The notes under the pieces are model-generated. The model was not told the origin of the DNA. It was given only the letters and a program-made list of their open reading frames with translations, and searched no databases. The translations under genes and the position numbers were made by a program. DNA of 64,000 nt. Source: JAICJR01 sp963848495 (GTDB taxonomy: Bacteria; Actinomycetota; Thermoleophilia; Solirubrobacterales; Thermoleophilaceae). The DNA lies in NCBI GenBank assembly GCA_963848495.1, contig CAWKDV010000004.1, forward strand, positions 806,001 through 870,000, read 5' to 3'. Of the stretch, positions 1 through 8,335 are shown one piece after another; positions within the stretch are counted from its first letter, which is position 1, and every line of letters begins with the position of its first letter.

Positions 1-2
1 CC

Positions 3-1562
3 CACCGCGGCGGGACTCTCGCAGTCGAGACGGCAGGGCAATGTGGCTGTGTCGACCCGGCGATCGCGTACGACCCGCCGGACTGGCGCCTCCTCGACCT
101 TGTGTACGACGGCCTGCTCGGCTATCGACGCGTCGGTGGGCCCGCTGGCGCGCAGTTGGTGGGCGACCTGGCTGTGAGTGTCCCGCAGCCGAGCGATGGA
201 GGGCGGACCTACGTGTTCCGGCTACGTCGTGGCGTCCGATTCTCCAACGGCCAGCCGTTGCGCCCGACAGACGTTGTTGCGAGCTTCCAGCGGCTCTTTT
301 CGGTGCCACAACAAAGCGCGCCGCATCGGTTCTTCTACGGCACGATCGTGGGAGCTTCCGGCTGTCGCGCCGGCGCCGGCTGCGACCTGTCGCGAGGGAT
401 CGTTGCCGACAACGCCGCAGGCACCGTGACCTTCCATCTCAAAGGCAGGGATCCGGACTTCCTGTACCGGCTGGCGCTGCCCTTTGCGTTCGTCCTTCCG
501 GCGGAAACGCGCGTCGCGGCTCGCGTCCCCATCCCAGGTACGGGCCCCTACCGGATCTCACGTTTCTTGCCCAACCGCACGCTGGAGCTCGTCCGCAACA
601 GGCGCTTCAAGCTCTTCGCCCCTGCGGCGACGCCAGACGGCTATCCCGACCGCATCCTCGCCCACATGACCGGCTCAGATGAGCAACGGGCGACGGCCGT
701 GGTCGCCGGGCACGGCGACATCGCGCCAGATCTCGAGCTGCCACCGCGGACTGTGAGAACACTCGCGCTCGTTCGACCTGAGCAGCTGCACGCCGACCCC
801 GGCAACCACGTGGAGTTCTTCTTCCTGAACGCGCAGGTCCCGCCGTTCAGCAACACTCGCGTGCGCAGGGCCGTCAACTTTGCAGCTGATCGGGAGGGGC
901 TGGCGCGCCTCCAATACGACCGCAGCGCGGCGACGCCAACCTGCCAGATCCTTCCGCCCGAGTTTCCGGGCTACGAGCCTTACTGCCCATACACGCTGTC
1001 TCCGACCGCCGCCGGAATCCCGACCGCCCCCGATCTGCGACTGGCGAAAAGACTTGTTTCCGCTTCAGGGACCCGAGGACAGAGGGTGGTCGTATGGGCG
1101 CCCATCGAGAGAAGGTCGCTCGCCGAGTACGCCCGGCACCTGCTTCGAACCCTCGGCTACAGAAGCTCGATGCGGCTGGCTCGCAATTGGACTGAGTACT
1201 ACAGCCGGGTACAGCATCCCCGCTCCCACATTCAGATAGGGGTAAGCGACTGGATAGCGGATTACACCGGGGCGGCCGACTTTTTCCAGCCGCTGTTCTC
1301 GTGTTCCGGGCCGAACCTCAGTTACTCCCACGTGTGCCGCCCCGGCGTCGAGCGAGCCATTCAGTCCGCTCTACGCGCGCAATCGGCCGGGGCGCTAACG
1401 ACAAATCACGCGTGGGCGGAGGCCGATCGGCGAGTAGTAGACGCCGCCCTCGCCCTGCCGATCCTGAACCCGCTCGCGGTGAGCCTTGTGTCTACCCGCG
1501 TGGGCAACTATCAGTACAACCCGCAATGGGGCCCGTTGCTCGACCAGCTGTGGTTGCGCTAG
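3..1562 (+). CDS. ABC transporter substrate-binding protein, family 5, 5'-truncated by window edge
   Basis: The reading frame is open to the left edge, so the signal peptide and true start lie outside the window. The visible part begins RGGTLAVE, the usual start of a mature peptide/nickel-type (SBP_bac_5) binding protein. It continues with the family blocks YVFRLRRGVRFSNG, DVVASFQRL, GTGPYRI and VRRAVNFAADRE. Such extracellular proteins deliver oligopeptides or similar solutes to an ABC permease. No permease or ATPase gene follows; the gene ends 23 bp before the left boundary of the tRNA-Trp element, so any downstream partners may have been displaced by the insertion. Family assignment is firm; substrate is unknown. 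Confidence 0.88.
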   Translation, partial: HRGGTLAVETAGQCGCVDPAIAYDPPDWRLLDLVYDGLLGYRRVGGPAGAQLVGDLAVSVPQPSDGGRTYVFRLRRGVRFSNGQPLRPTDVVASFQRLFSVPQQSAPHRFFYGTIVGASGCRAGAGCDLSRGIVADNAAGTVTFHLKGRDPDFLYRLALPFAFVLPAETRVAARVPIPGTGPYRISRFLPNRTLELVRNRRFKLFAPAATPDGYPDRILAHMTGSDEQRATAVVAGHGDIAPDLELPPRTVRTLALVRPEQLHADPGNHVEFFFLNAQVPPFSNTRVRRAVNFAADREGLARLQYDRSAATPTCQILPPEFPGYEPYCPYTLSPTAAGIPTAPDLRLAKRLVSASGTRGQRVVVWAPIERRSLAEYARHLLRTLGYRSSMRLARNWTEYYSRVQHPRSHIQIGVSDWIADYTGAADFFQPLFSCSGPNLSYSHVCRPGVERAIQSALRAQSAGALTTNHAWAEADRRVVDAALALPILNPLAVSLVSTRVGNYQYNPQWGPLLDQLWLR

Positions 1563-1585
1563 TCGCTCCGCTGGATCACCAGGAG

Positions 1586-1627
1586 CGGGGCAGCCAGGAC
1601 TCGAACCTGGAATCGCCGGTTTTGGAG
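1586..1627 (-). repeat. Distal attachment site: displaced 3' half of tRNA-Trp
   Basis: These 42 bp are identical to 8054-8095, which run from the discriminator base to the start of the anticodon loop of the intact tRNA-Trp. Identity stops at once on both sides. No 5' half of a tRNA is present here. This is the arrangement left when a tyrosine integrase recombines at a tRNA 3' half and the element restores the gene at the other end. Confidence 0.9.
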
Positions 1628-1761
1628 GGATTTTCTGGGGGTTTCGCGCATTCCGTCTTGTGGTTCACGCAACCTACAGGAAATTGGCTGGGAGGAAGGC
1701 CTGAGCGCGAGCCGGAGTCACAGGCTGAACGACTCCGTTCACCTGCAGCGGAGACATGAAC

Positions 1762-4436
1762 TCATGCTTCCTCACCGTCTTCCTCGCGCATAATGCGCTT
1801 GAGCTCAGCGAGCATGTCGATCGCATGCTTGGTTCTCGGATTGCCGGCGCCAAGCACCCGTTGGCTGTCGGCCGCTTGGCGCTCCATCAGCGCGACGGCC
1901 TCAGAGCGCCTGCCAGCACGCCAGTATGCGTTGGCGAGACTGTCCACAACCGGAAGGGTCCTCGGGTGGTCTGCCCCGAACAGCCGCTCCCTGGTGGCCA
2001 GCAGCTGTTCAAGCATCGGGATTGCCTCGTCTAGGCGGCCCTGCAACGTGTAGCAGTTGGCCAAATGGCCGCGAGCATCCATGGTCGTGAAATGCTCGTT
2101 CCCGAGAGCGCGCTCCGAATCAGGCACGACGCGCTCGAGTAGCTCGACGGCGTCGTCGAGTCGTCCGGCGTCCTTATAGGAGCTGCCTAGGTTCACAGCC
2201 GCGAGAAGCGTGTCAAAGTGATCGCTTCCCAACAGATCGGTCCTGTCGTGCACGAGCTGCTCGCCCAAGCGGATCGAGTCGTCCAAACGCCGGTCCGCCC
2301 AGTAGCAGCTCGCCAGATTGCTGCGGACTGCCAGGAGGAGCCCGACCTCCGAAGGGGGTTCAAGCTCCAGGTCCGCGAGTAGCCCCTCAAAGATCTCGAT
2401 GGCCTCCTGGAGGCGCATCGACGAGCGGTAACAGGCGCCTAGGTTGTTGCGTGCCTTGAGAGTGATCTGGTGTCCGGAGCCGAGTTCCCGCTCACACTCC
2501 GCAACCACATCTTCCGAAGTCCTCACTGCGTCGTCGTATCGCCCGGCCCAGAGGTATCCGCTTGCCAGATCGATAAGAGCGTCGAGCCTCCGCGCATCGC
2601 CCAGTTCCAAGCGCTCTGCTCGCGATCGCCGCTGCTTTCTCACTCGGTCCCAGCGCTCTAGGCGACCGATCGGCTTTCGACAAGTAATCGCACGTCCAAT
2701 GCAAGAGATCGAGCACACCGGCCGTGTGCGTCTCGGCTGCAGAGGTTTCGGAAAGGGCGACCACATGGGGCAACAGTGCTTCGAACAACGGCCATAAATC
2801 TGGGTCGGAACGATCCTCGGGAAACGCCGACGTGAGCGCATTTAGCGCGTGCGCGACCCGCTCTCGTCCCCTCTTCTCGTGCGTCGTCGCGAACTACCTT
2901 CTGGAGAAGCCGGTGAACGCTTATGGCATCGTCGGTGACGTCCGCGAGGGAGAATCGAAAGAGCGCCTTCACACCGTCGAGCAATCGTTTGCGGTCCGCC
3001 GGTTGCCCGGGGTTGTCGAGGACTGTCTCCAGCAAGACAGTAGGAATCCGCTCCGGGGCTAGGTATGCCGCCATCAGCAGGATTTCTTCGGCGAGCGGCG
3101 CCCGATCCTGCGCAGCGGCTATCGAGACCTGCCAGGTTGATGCGACCGTCGACTCATAAAAGGCGTCTGGCCTCTCGTTGAACATCTCGGCGGCGGGCAG
3201 CTCTTCCAACAACGCCCGGTACTCATCAAACGAGACACCAGATCGGCAAAACGCACCCGCATGTGCGAGTGCGAGCGGTAGGCCCCCAAGAACTCGGCTC
3301 AGGCGCTTCGCAGCCTCAATATCGGTCGATCGGCCGGAACGCGCGGTCAGGTATTGAGCGCCGAGATCGTCGTCAAAGACGTCCACGCTTAGGACTGGCC
3401 CGAACTCGTCGAGCTCCCGATTACGAGTGGTGATCACCACTCCTCCGTTGCCTGAAGACGGTACGAGGCTCTTAAGGCTGTCGGCAGATGTGGCGTTGTC
3501 GAAAATGAGAAGCCATCGTTCGGAGCAAGTTGTGAACCAATGAACTGCCAGCTCCGCACATTTGGCCGGGGGAACCCCGTCCACATCTAGTCCGAGCCGG
3601 TTTGCGAGGTCCGCGAGATCGGAGATGGCCCCACTTTCAGCTCGGATCCACGCCACGACATCAAACTCCTCTAGCTGCGAGTGAACTAAGCGAGCAGCTA
3701 GTTGGGTCTTGCCAATGCCGCCCAGGCCAGTAATCGCCTGTGCCACAACTGCGGTTCGGCCCTCGGCAAGCGCGCTCCTAAGCTTCTCTATCTCCGGCCC
3801 GCGCCCAGTGAAGTACTCGGTTACATGCGGCAGGCGAAACCGGATTTGCAGCCCTTCACGGCTCGCAGGGGGGTTGAGCCGCACGAGCGCTTCGCCCGTC
3901 AATGCTTCGACCTCCTCTGAGATTGCCTCCGCGGCGTCGCGGCATGCCGGGTCGGAGCTGTCTTCGGAGTCGAGCTGGCCGAGGACGGCAAGAGCCTCTT
4001 CGATCTTTCGGCGCGTGCCGAGCTTCTCGGCTAGCTCCCTAACCGCGCCTGCTCGCTCTGCAGCAGTCTCAAGCAGCACCGCGACGATCGGTGACGTTGG
4101 CGGTGGCTTTGTCCCCTTGCGGCCATTGCAACGGCGGCAACTGGGAGCGAGATTCTCCAGCGAAAAGACGTCGTAGTCGGTACTTAGCCCCTGAAGCTCC
4201 AGCACTTTCTTCAGCTCATCGCCGGTCATGTGCTTCGGAACCAGGTGCTCAACTTCCATCCTGCTGAAGACGAGCGGCTCGTTGCACCACGCGCACTTTT
4301 CGCCCCACAGTTTGAATAGCGCCAGCCGCTCCAATTGACTGATTTGCTCCGGCACACGGTCAGCGTATCTCGACCAACCGACACCAGGTTTTTCAGCCTT
4401 CGCCGCAACCTCCAGCCCACCGTTATCTCTTCCCAC
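1762..4436 (-). pseudogene. HNH nuclease - NB-ARC - TPR protein (STAND family), two frameshifts
   Basis: Read across two apparent one-base insertions (near 2865 and near 2610) this encodes about 890 residues. Residues 48-108 form an HNH nuclease core: CAWC, EVEHLVP with His64, then CRRCN. An NB-ARC ATPase follows, with Walker A GLGGIGKTQ near 237, Walker B LLIFDN near 309, VVITTRN near 333, GLPLAL near 385, and the MHD-like VHRLLQ. The C-terminal third is tetratricopeptide repeats of the kind ending in GxxHP-like turns (ARNNLGACY, NLGSSYKDAGRLDDA, SLANAYWRAGR). STAND proteins with a nuclease effector, ATPase switch and repeat sensor often act in phage defence; that role is inferred here from architecture and island location. 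Reading is good in each frame, so the shifts are either recent mutations or consensus errors. Confidence 0.85.
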
Positions 4437-4702
4437 CGTCCGCGTCCATCGTGCGCGCCTCTCCGCTTCCCGCCCTAGCTTTCGCCCGCTGGGTCAATGG
4501 GGGGTGGCGCGCAGCGGTGGTCGGGCCGGCTTTGCTGGCCGCAGTTTGCGGGGAATGGGTCGTTGCCCGGTTAGGCCGGTGAGGTCGGCAGGCTGATTAG
4601 GCGCCGTCGTGCGGCAGGCTTTCGTTTGCGCCGTGAGGGGCGGCCAGCGCGGGCGGGCGGCAAGCTAGGTTGCGCCGTCGTGCGGCATAGCTGTTCGCGC
4701 CG
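4437..4702. other. Non-coding flank of IS110 element with direct repeats
   Basis: No gene is visible between the STAND gene start and the transposase stop. A 16-bp word, GCGCCGTCGTGCGGCA, occurs at 4601-4616 and again at 4672-4687, with shorter GCGCCGT words at about 4628 and 4697. The stretch is GC-rich with self-complementary blocks. IS110-family elements carry a structured bridge RNA in one non-coding end; in the IS1111 subgroup it lies downstream of the transposase, as here. That assignment is an inference. The outer IS end is not defined. Confidence 0.4.
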
Positions 4703-5941
4703 TCACCGCCCGCGGCTGTGCCGGGCTCGACCATAACGGTTCTCGTCGTAGGGCTGTTGTGTTTGGAGCAGGGCGAAGCAGAGCCGGCAGGCGTGGCGGG
4801 CGAGCGCGACCCTGGCTTGGAGGGGGCGGAAGCCGCGGCGCTCGAGCTCGGCTTGGCGCAGTTGGAAGCTGGCTGAGAACTGGGACAGTCCCCAGGCGAT
4901 GCTCATCAGCGCGTCGCGGTGGTCAGCCAGGCCTTGGCGCGAGATCCGGCCGCGGCGCCGCAGGGTCGCGGACTCGTAGCTGGCGGGCGCGAGCCCGGTC
5001 GCGGAGTAGAGATGCTCGGATGTGGGGAAGCGCTCGATCGGTAGCGAGTGCGCGGCGAATGCCGCCGCCCTGGTGGTGGCGACGCCGGGAAGCGTCGTCA
5101 GGACCTGGCCGTCGCTGCCGGCGAGCAATGCGGTGATCTGCTGTTCGACGTGTGCGATGTCGGCCTGCAGCTGGCGGTGGCGGTCGAGGTCGCGGCCGAG
5201 CCGCTCCGCGCGCAGGTCTGCGTCCGGTGGTGGCGGCAGCAGCCGGCGCCAGCGATCGACCCAGAAGCTGGCGTTGCGGTCGGTCAGGCGGCCGGGCGCG
5301 CGCTTTTGCAGCGACCGGACAGTCGGCGGCCGGCCGGCGAACACCGTCGCGCAGGCGAGCACCGCCTGCCCCGAGCTGTCCTCGAGCTTCAACGCGCGGC
5401 CGTGCCCGACCGGCGCCGAGAGACCGGGACAGAGCCCGTTGAGCTGGTCGTGCAACCGCTGCTGCAGCCGCTTGCGCTCAGCGACCAGCCCGCGCCGGTG
5501 CCGGACGGCCGACAACAGCGAGTCGACCGCCGGATCCGCCGCCCGACGGCCGAGCCCCTGACGCAGCAGCCAGACCAGCGCAGCGCAATCGCGGTCGTCG
5601 GTCTTGAACCGTCGCGACCCGAGCTGCGTCCTCGCAGCGCTCGTCTCAGACGGCGCAAACAACCGCAGCGAGCCCGGGAAGCGCCGCTCTAACTCGACCG
5701 CCCAGGCGCGGTGCAACGACCCCGTCGCCTCGATCCCAATCACCGGTGCTGTCGCGCGTGACCGTGCGATCAGCCGTCCGAGCTCGTCGAGGCCAGCCCC
5801 GTCGACCGGCAACGAAACGGGATCGCCGATCAAACCCCCGGCGCCCGTCGCCAGCCAGACCCGGTTACTGACCTTGCCCGGATCGATCGCCACCACCAAC
5901 GCCTCGTCCCCAAGGCCTCTCAGAAGTACCGCACCCGACAC
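4703..5941 (-). CDS. IS110-family transposase
   Basis: A 412-residue protein with the two-part IS110 architecture. The N-terminal RuvC-like DEDD domain shows Asp20 in VVAIDPGKVSN, the glutamate in IGIEATGS near residue 70, and KTDDRDCAAL near 114. The C-terminal transposase_20 domain shows LTTLPGVATTRAAAFA and LYSATGLAP, the latter carrying the expected catalytic serine. It starts with GTG at 5941 and is intact, unlike its neighbours. Members move without classical terminal inverted repeats and are guided by an element-encoded bridge RNA. It probably inserted into the tRNA-Trp element after that element had integrated. Confidence 0.92.
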   Translation of the reverse strand: MSGAVLLRGLGDEALVVAIDPGKVSNRVWLATGAGGLIGDPVSLPVDGAGLDELGRLIARSRATAPVIGIEATGSLHRAWAVELERRFPGSLRLFAPSETSAARTQLGSRRFKTDDRDCAALVWLLRQGLGRRAADPAVDSLLSAVRHRRGLVAERKRLQQRLHDQLNGLCPGLSAPVGHGRALKLEDSSGQAVLACATVFAGRPPTVRSLQKRAPGRLTDRNASFWVDRWRRLLPPPPDADLRAERLGRDLDRHRQLQADIAHVEQQITALLAGSDGQVLTTLPGVATTRAAAFAAHSLPIERFPTSEHLYSATGLAPASYESATLRRRGRISRQGLADHRDALMSIAWGLSQFSASFQLRQAELERRGFRPLQARVALARHACRLCFALLQTQQPYDENRYGRARHSRGR

Positions 5942-6031
5942 AGAGCAACCCCCTCAAAGAGAAAGAAAAAGACCCTCCCCGACCAGCGGAGAGGGCCTCC
6001 TCAAGACGGCAACTCAGCAGCTATCAGCTGT

Positions 6032-6098
6032 CCCCCAGGTTTACCTGGGGGTCGAGGAAGCGCCGTCCGGCGCGCAGTGGCGGACGGCGCTTCCTCGA
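6032..6098. other. Two adjacent strong hairpins upstream of IS110 transposase
   Basis: The first hairpin pairs CCCCCAGG (6032-6039) with CCTGGGGG (6044-6051) around a TTTA loop. The second directly abuts it: 17 bp pair 6052-6068 with 6082-6098 around a 13-nt loop. They lie about 90 bp 5' of the transposase. Possible roles are a bidirectional terminator, part of an IS110 bridge RNA (which lies upstream in the IS110 subgroup), or the end of the insertion. The pairing is seen directly; the role is open. Confidence 0.6.
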
Positions 6099-6160
6099 AA
6101 GCCCGGGCGGGAAGCGGGTTTGTGGCGTTCGGAGGCCGGCGAGGGTGATGCGCTGAGGGT

Positions 6161-6210
6161 CGCATCACCCAGAGCGCATCAGCCAGAACGCATCACCCAG
6201 AGCGCATCAG
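6161..6210. repeat. 14-bp iteron-like tandem repeats
   Basis: Three and a half head-to-tail copies of a 14-bp unit close to CGCATCACCCAGAG cover this stretch; a 22-bp block at 6161-6182 recurs exactly at 6189-6210. Just upstream, GGGTGATGCG (6144-6153) is the inverted complement of CGCATCACCC. Short phased repeats next to an integrase gene are often binding sites for integrase arms, excisionase or an initiator protein. No protein is assigned here. Confidence 0.7.
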
Positions 6211-7661
6211 GCGCTGACGCGCCACGGCCGCCGCTGGATCAGGGGAGTGCCGCCTGGTCGCCGTCCTGTCAACCCCTTCGGGGTCGGCCTGCGGCCGCCC
6301 TTCGGGTGACAGGCCGTCGCCCAGGCGGCGGGTTGCTGGGTAGGTCCGGCTGCGCCGGACTGGCTTCAAAGCGGCGCGGCCTCCCGGCGGAGCCGGGACT
6401 TGATTGCTCAACCAAGCGCGGGTCGGCGACGCCGTCACCGAAGGGAAACCGCGAAGCGGTTGACGGCGGTGGCGAGCCGCGCTACGAGCGGCGCCGCCGC
6501 TGAGACCGCCGCGGCGCTCCTCGCGCTCGAGGTAGGCGTCGAGGAGGTCCGCGGCCTCGGACTCGTTGCCCGGGAAGAGGTGCCCGTAGCGGTCGAGCGT
6601 GATCGTGATCGAGGCGTGGCCCATGTAGGTGCTCAGCGCCTTCGGGTTCACGCCGCGCGGCGATCATCAGCGACGCGTAGGTGTGGCGGCACTCGTGCAG
6701 CGTGATCTCGCCGAACGCCGGCGGCCGCCCAAGCCTTCTTCGCCCGGTTGGAGATGCGCGTGCTCGTTGAACGGCACCTCGCCGGTGCGGCCGAAGATGA
6801 AGCCCTCGCGCCGCCCGGTGAGCAGCTGGTGCGCGAGCAGGTGCGTCCGCAGCGTGCGCACCAGCGGCACGGTGCGCAGGCCGGCGCGCGACTTCGGGTA
6901 GATGATCCCCTCCTGCATGTCCCAGCCGCGCTCGACGTGGATCAGCGAGCGCTCGAAGTCGACGTCGGACCACTTCAGCGCGAGCATCTCGCCGCGCCGC
7001 AGCCCGGCGTACATCGCGGTGGCCCAGATCGCCCGGTCGCGGTCGGGCACGAGCTCGAGCAGCCGCGCCGCCTCCTCGGGAGCGGCGACGCGGTCGCGCT
7101 TGCCGCGCACCGCCGGCAGCTGCAGTCCGATCGTCGGGTTGACGGCGACCTCGCCGTAGAGCATCGCCTGGCGGTAGATCACCCGCAGCGGGTTGACCGT
7201 GTTGCGGATCGTGCTCGGCGAGATGCCGCTGGCGAGCAGGTGGTCGACGAAGCGCTGCACGTCGCCGCGCGTGACCTCGACGATCAGCATGTGCCCCATG
7301 CGCGGCAGGATGCGCTTGCGCAGCGCCTCCTCGTAGTTGCGCCGAGCGCTCGGCTTGTACTCGTCGCCCGAGCGCGTGCGGATCGCGCCGCTGCGGATCC
7401 GTCGATCAGCGCCGGCGCGGCCTCGCGGATCGTCGTCGGGCTGCCGGCGCGCGAGCGTCCCCTTGCGCAGCGCGGCCATCGCGTCGTGCCGCCACGCGCG
7501 CGCGGCGGCGAGCGTCGGGAACGAGCGCCGGATCTTGCGGTTCGTCGCGCGCGATCCAGATCTCGGCCTTGTAGCTCGGCTGGCAGTTGCAGTTGCCGCC
7601 CGCTCGGAGCTCGCGCAGTTGCGCGAGTGCCTGATCTGGATGCCGCGGTGCGCTTCGCCAT
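6193..7661 (-). pseudogene. Tyrosine site-specific integrase, multiply frameshifted
   Basis: Pieces in all three frames assemble in order into one phage-type integrase. They are an N-terminal part (CNCQPSYKAEIWIARD, then RSFPTLAAARAWRHDAM), a SAM-like core-binding domain (YKPSARRNYEEALRKR), a catalytic Arg in YAGLRRGEMLALKWSD, HECRHTYASLM with the His-x-x-Arg pair, and YMGHASITITLDRYGHLFP carrying the nucleophilic Tyr. Frame changes are needed near 7545, 7448, 7400, 6740 and 6660, and another before CNCQPSY. The start ATG at 7661 overlaps the stop of the upstream excisionase-like gene (TGATG). The last frame runs on to 6193 into repeats, well past the normal end. It presumably inserted the element at tRNA-Trp. 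Confidence 0.85.
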
Positions 7662-7858
7662 CAGTCGAGCGCGTAGGTCGCCTGCTCGTCCAGCCAGCGG
7701 ACGAGCTCCTTGACCGGGATCAGCCGGCGGCGGCCCTTGCGGACGACGCGCAGCTCATGCATCACGTGCTCCTCGAGGAAGTCGACGCTGACGCCGAGCG
7801 CCTCCGCGGCCTCCGCCTTCGAGAGCGCGAGACCGCGGTCGCACTCGCACCGGATCGT
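7661..7858 (-). CDS. Excisionase-like helix-turn-helix protein, start unresolved
   Basis: A short frame reads LALSKAEAAEALGVSVDFL and then RVVRKGRRRLIPVKEL, RWLDEQ, the MerR-like helix-turn-helix plus wing typical of excisionase-family (HTH_17) proteins. The stop overlaps the ATG of the integrase, the usual xis-int arrangement. No ATG, GTG or TTG precedes the conserved part in this frame. An ATG near 7877 lies in another frame, so a frameshift may hide the true start. Likely role: directionality factor or small regulator for the integrase. Confidence 0.6.
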   Translation of the reverse strand, partial: TIRCECDRGLALSKAEAAEALGVSVDFLEEHVMHELRVVRKGRRRLIPVKELVRWLDEQATYALD

Positions 7859-8053
7859 GCAGCGATCCCTGCCATCACCTCGACAGACGACGGACGGCGA
7901 AACGGCCCCGCCTCGGCCAGTGCGGGCCGGTCGCGGGCCGGTCCGCCCCCGTTTCGGCCGGTTTTGAGCGGTCTCGAGCGGCTAACGAACACGGCCGCGA
8001 AAGCACCTGCAAATCCCTGCAAGTAGAGCCGGAAACGGCCGCTCGGAAGAAGA

Positions 8054-8095
8054 CGGGGCAGCCAGGACTCGAACCTGGAATCGCCGGTTTTGGAG
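8054..8095 (-). repeat. Proximal attachment site within tRNA-Trp
   Basis: This is the tRNA-side copy of the 42-bp repeat at 1586-1627. It covers the tRNA-Trp sequence from the discriminator base to the first base of the anticodon loop, a crossover zone commonly used by phage-type tyrosine integrases. Confidence 0.9.
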
Positions 8096-8127
8096 ACCGG
8101 TGCCTTAGCCAATTTGGCCACTGCCCC
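8054..8127 (-). tRNA. tRNA-Trp (CCA anticodon)
   Basis: The minus strand folds into a full cloverleaf. The acceptor arms are GGGGCAG and CTGCCCC with discriminator G. The anticodon stem CCGGT/ACCGG encloses loop CTCCAAA (anticodon CCA). The T arm is CCAGG-TTCGAGT-CCTGG. No CCA tail is encoded. Its 3' half serves as attachment site of the element to its left, and the element restores a complete gene. Confidence 0.95.
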
Positions 8128-8185
8128 GCGCGCTGGCGATTGTAGGCGACTCGGCGCGGCTCGCCAGCCTAGAATCGAGCCGCCA

Positions 8186-8267
8186 GCGGCTGTGGCGGAA
8201 TTGGTAGACGCGCCGGCTTTAGGTGCCGGTGGGCTAGCCCGTGGGGGTTCGAGTCCCTCCAGCCGCA
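8186..8267 (+). tRNA. tRNA-Leu (TAG anticodon)
   Basis: An 82-nt class II tRNA: acceptor arms GCGGCTG and CAGCCGC with discriminator A, anticodon stem CCGGC/GCCGG around TTTAGGT, a variable arm GGGCTAGCCC, and T-loop TTCGAGT. It lies 58 bp from the oppositely oriented tRNA-Trp. No CCA is encoded. Confidence 0.95.
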
Positions 8268-8335
8268 TCACCGGCACAGCTCGAGTCTGGTTGATCTTGC
8301 TCAATGATCACTGAGCATGAAATAGTCGGCAAATC

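Larger units (their letters stand above)
1586..8095. mobile_element. Integrative element at tRNA-Trp (about 6.5 kb), partly decayed
   Basis: The element is bounded by exact 42-bp repeats of the tRNA-Trp 3' half. Next to the intact tRNA sit an excisionase-like gene and a tyrosine integrase, the standard position for integration modules. Cargo is an HNH-NB-ARC-TPR gene and an IS110-type insertion sequence. No replication or conjugation gene is visible, so it is a small genomic island or remnant rather than a complete ICE or prophage. The integrase carries at least five frameshifts and the cargo gene two, suggesting an immobile element unless these are sequencing errors. Confidence 0.85.

Noticed and set aside
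6161..6210. CRISPR-like array
   Set aside because: Repeats are 14 bp and head-to-tail without unique spacers, and no cas gene is present. The heptamer loci fail for the same reason.
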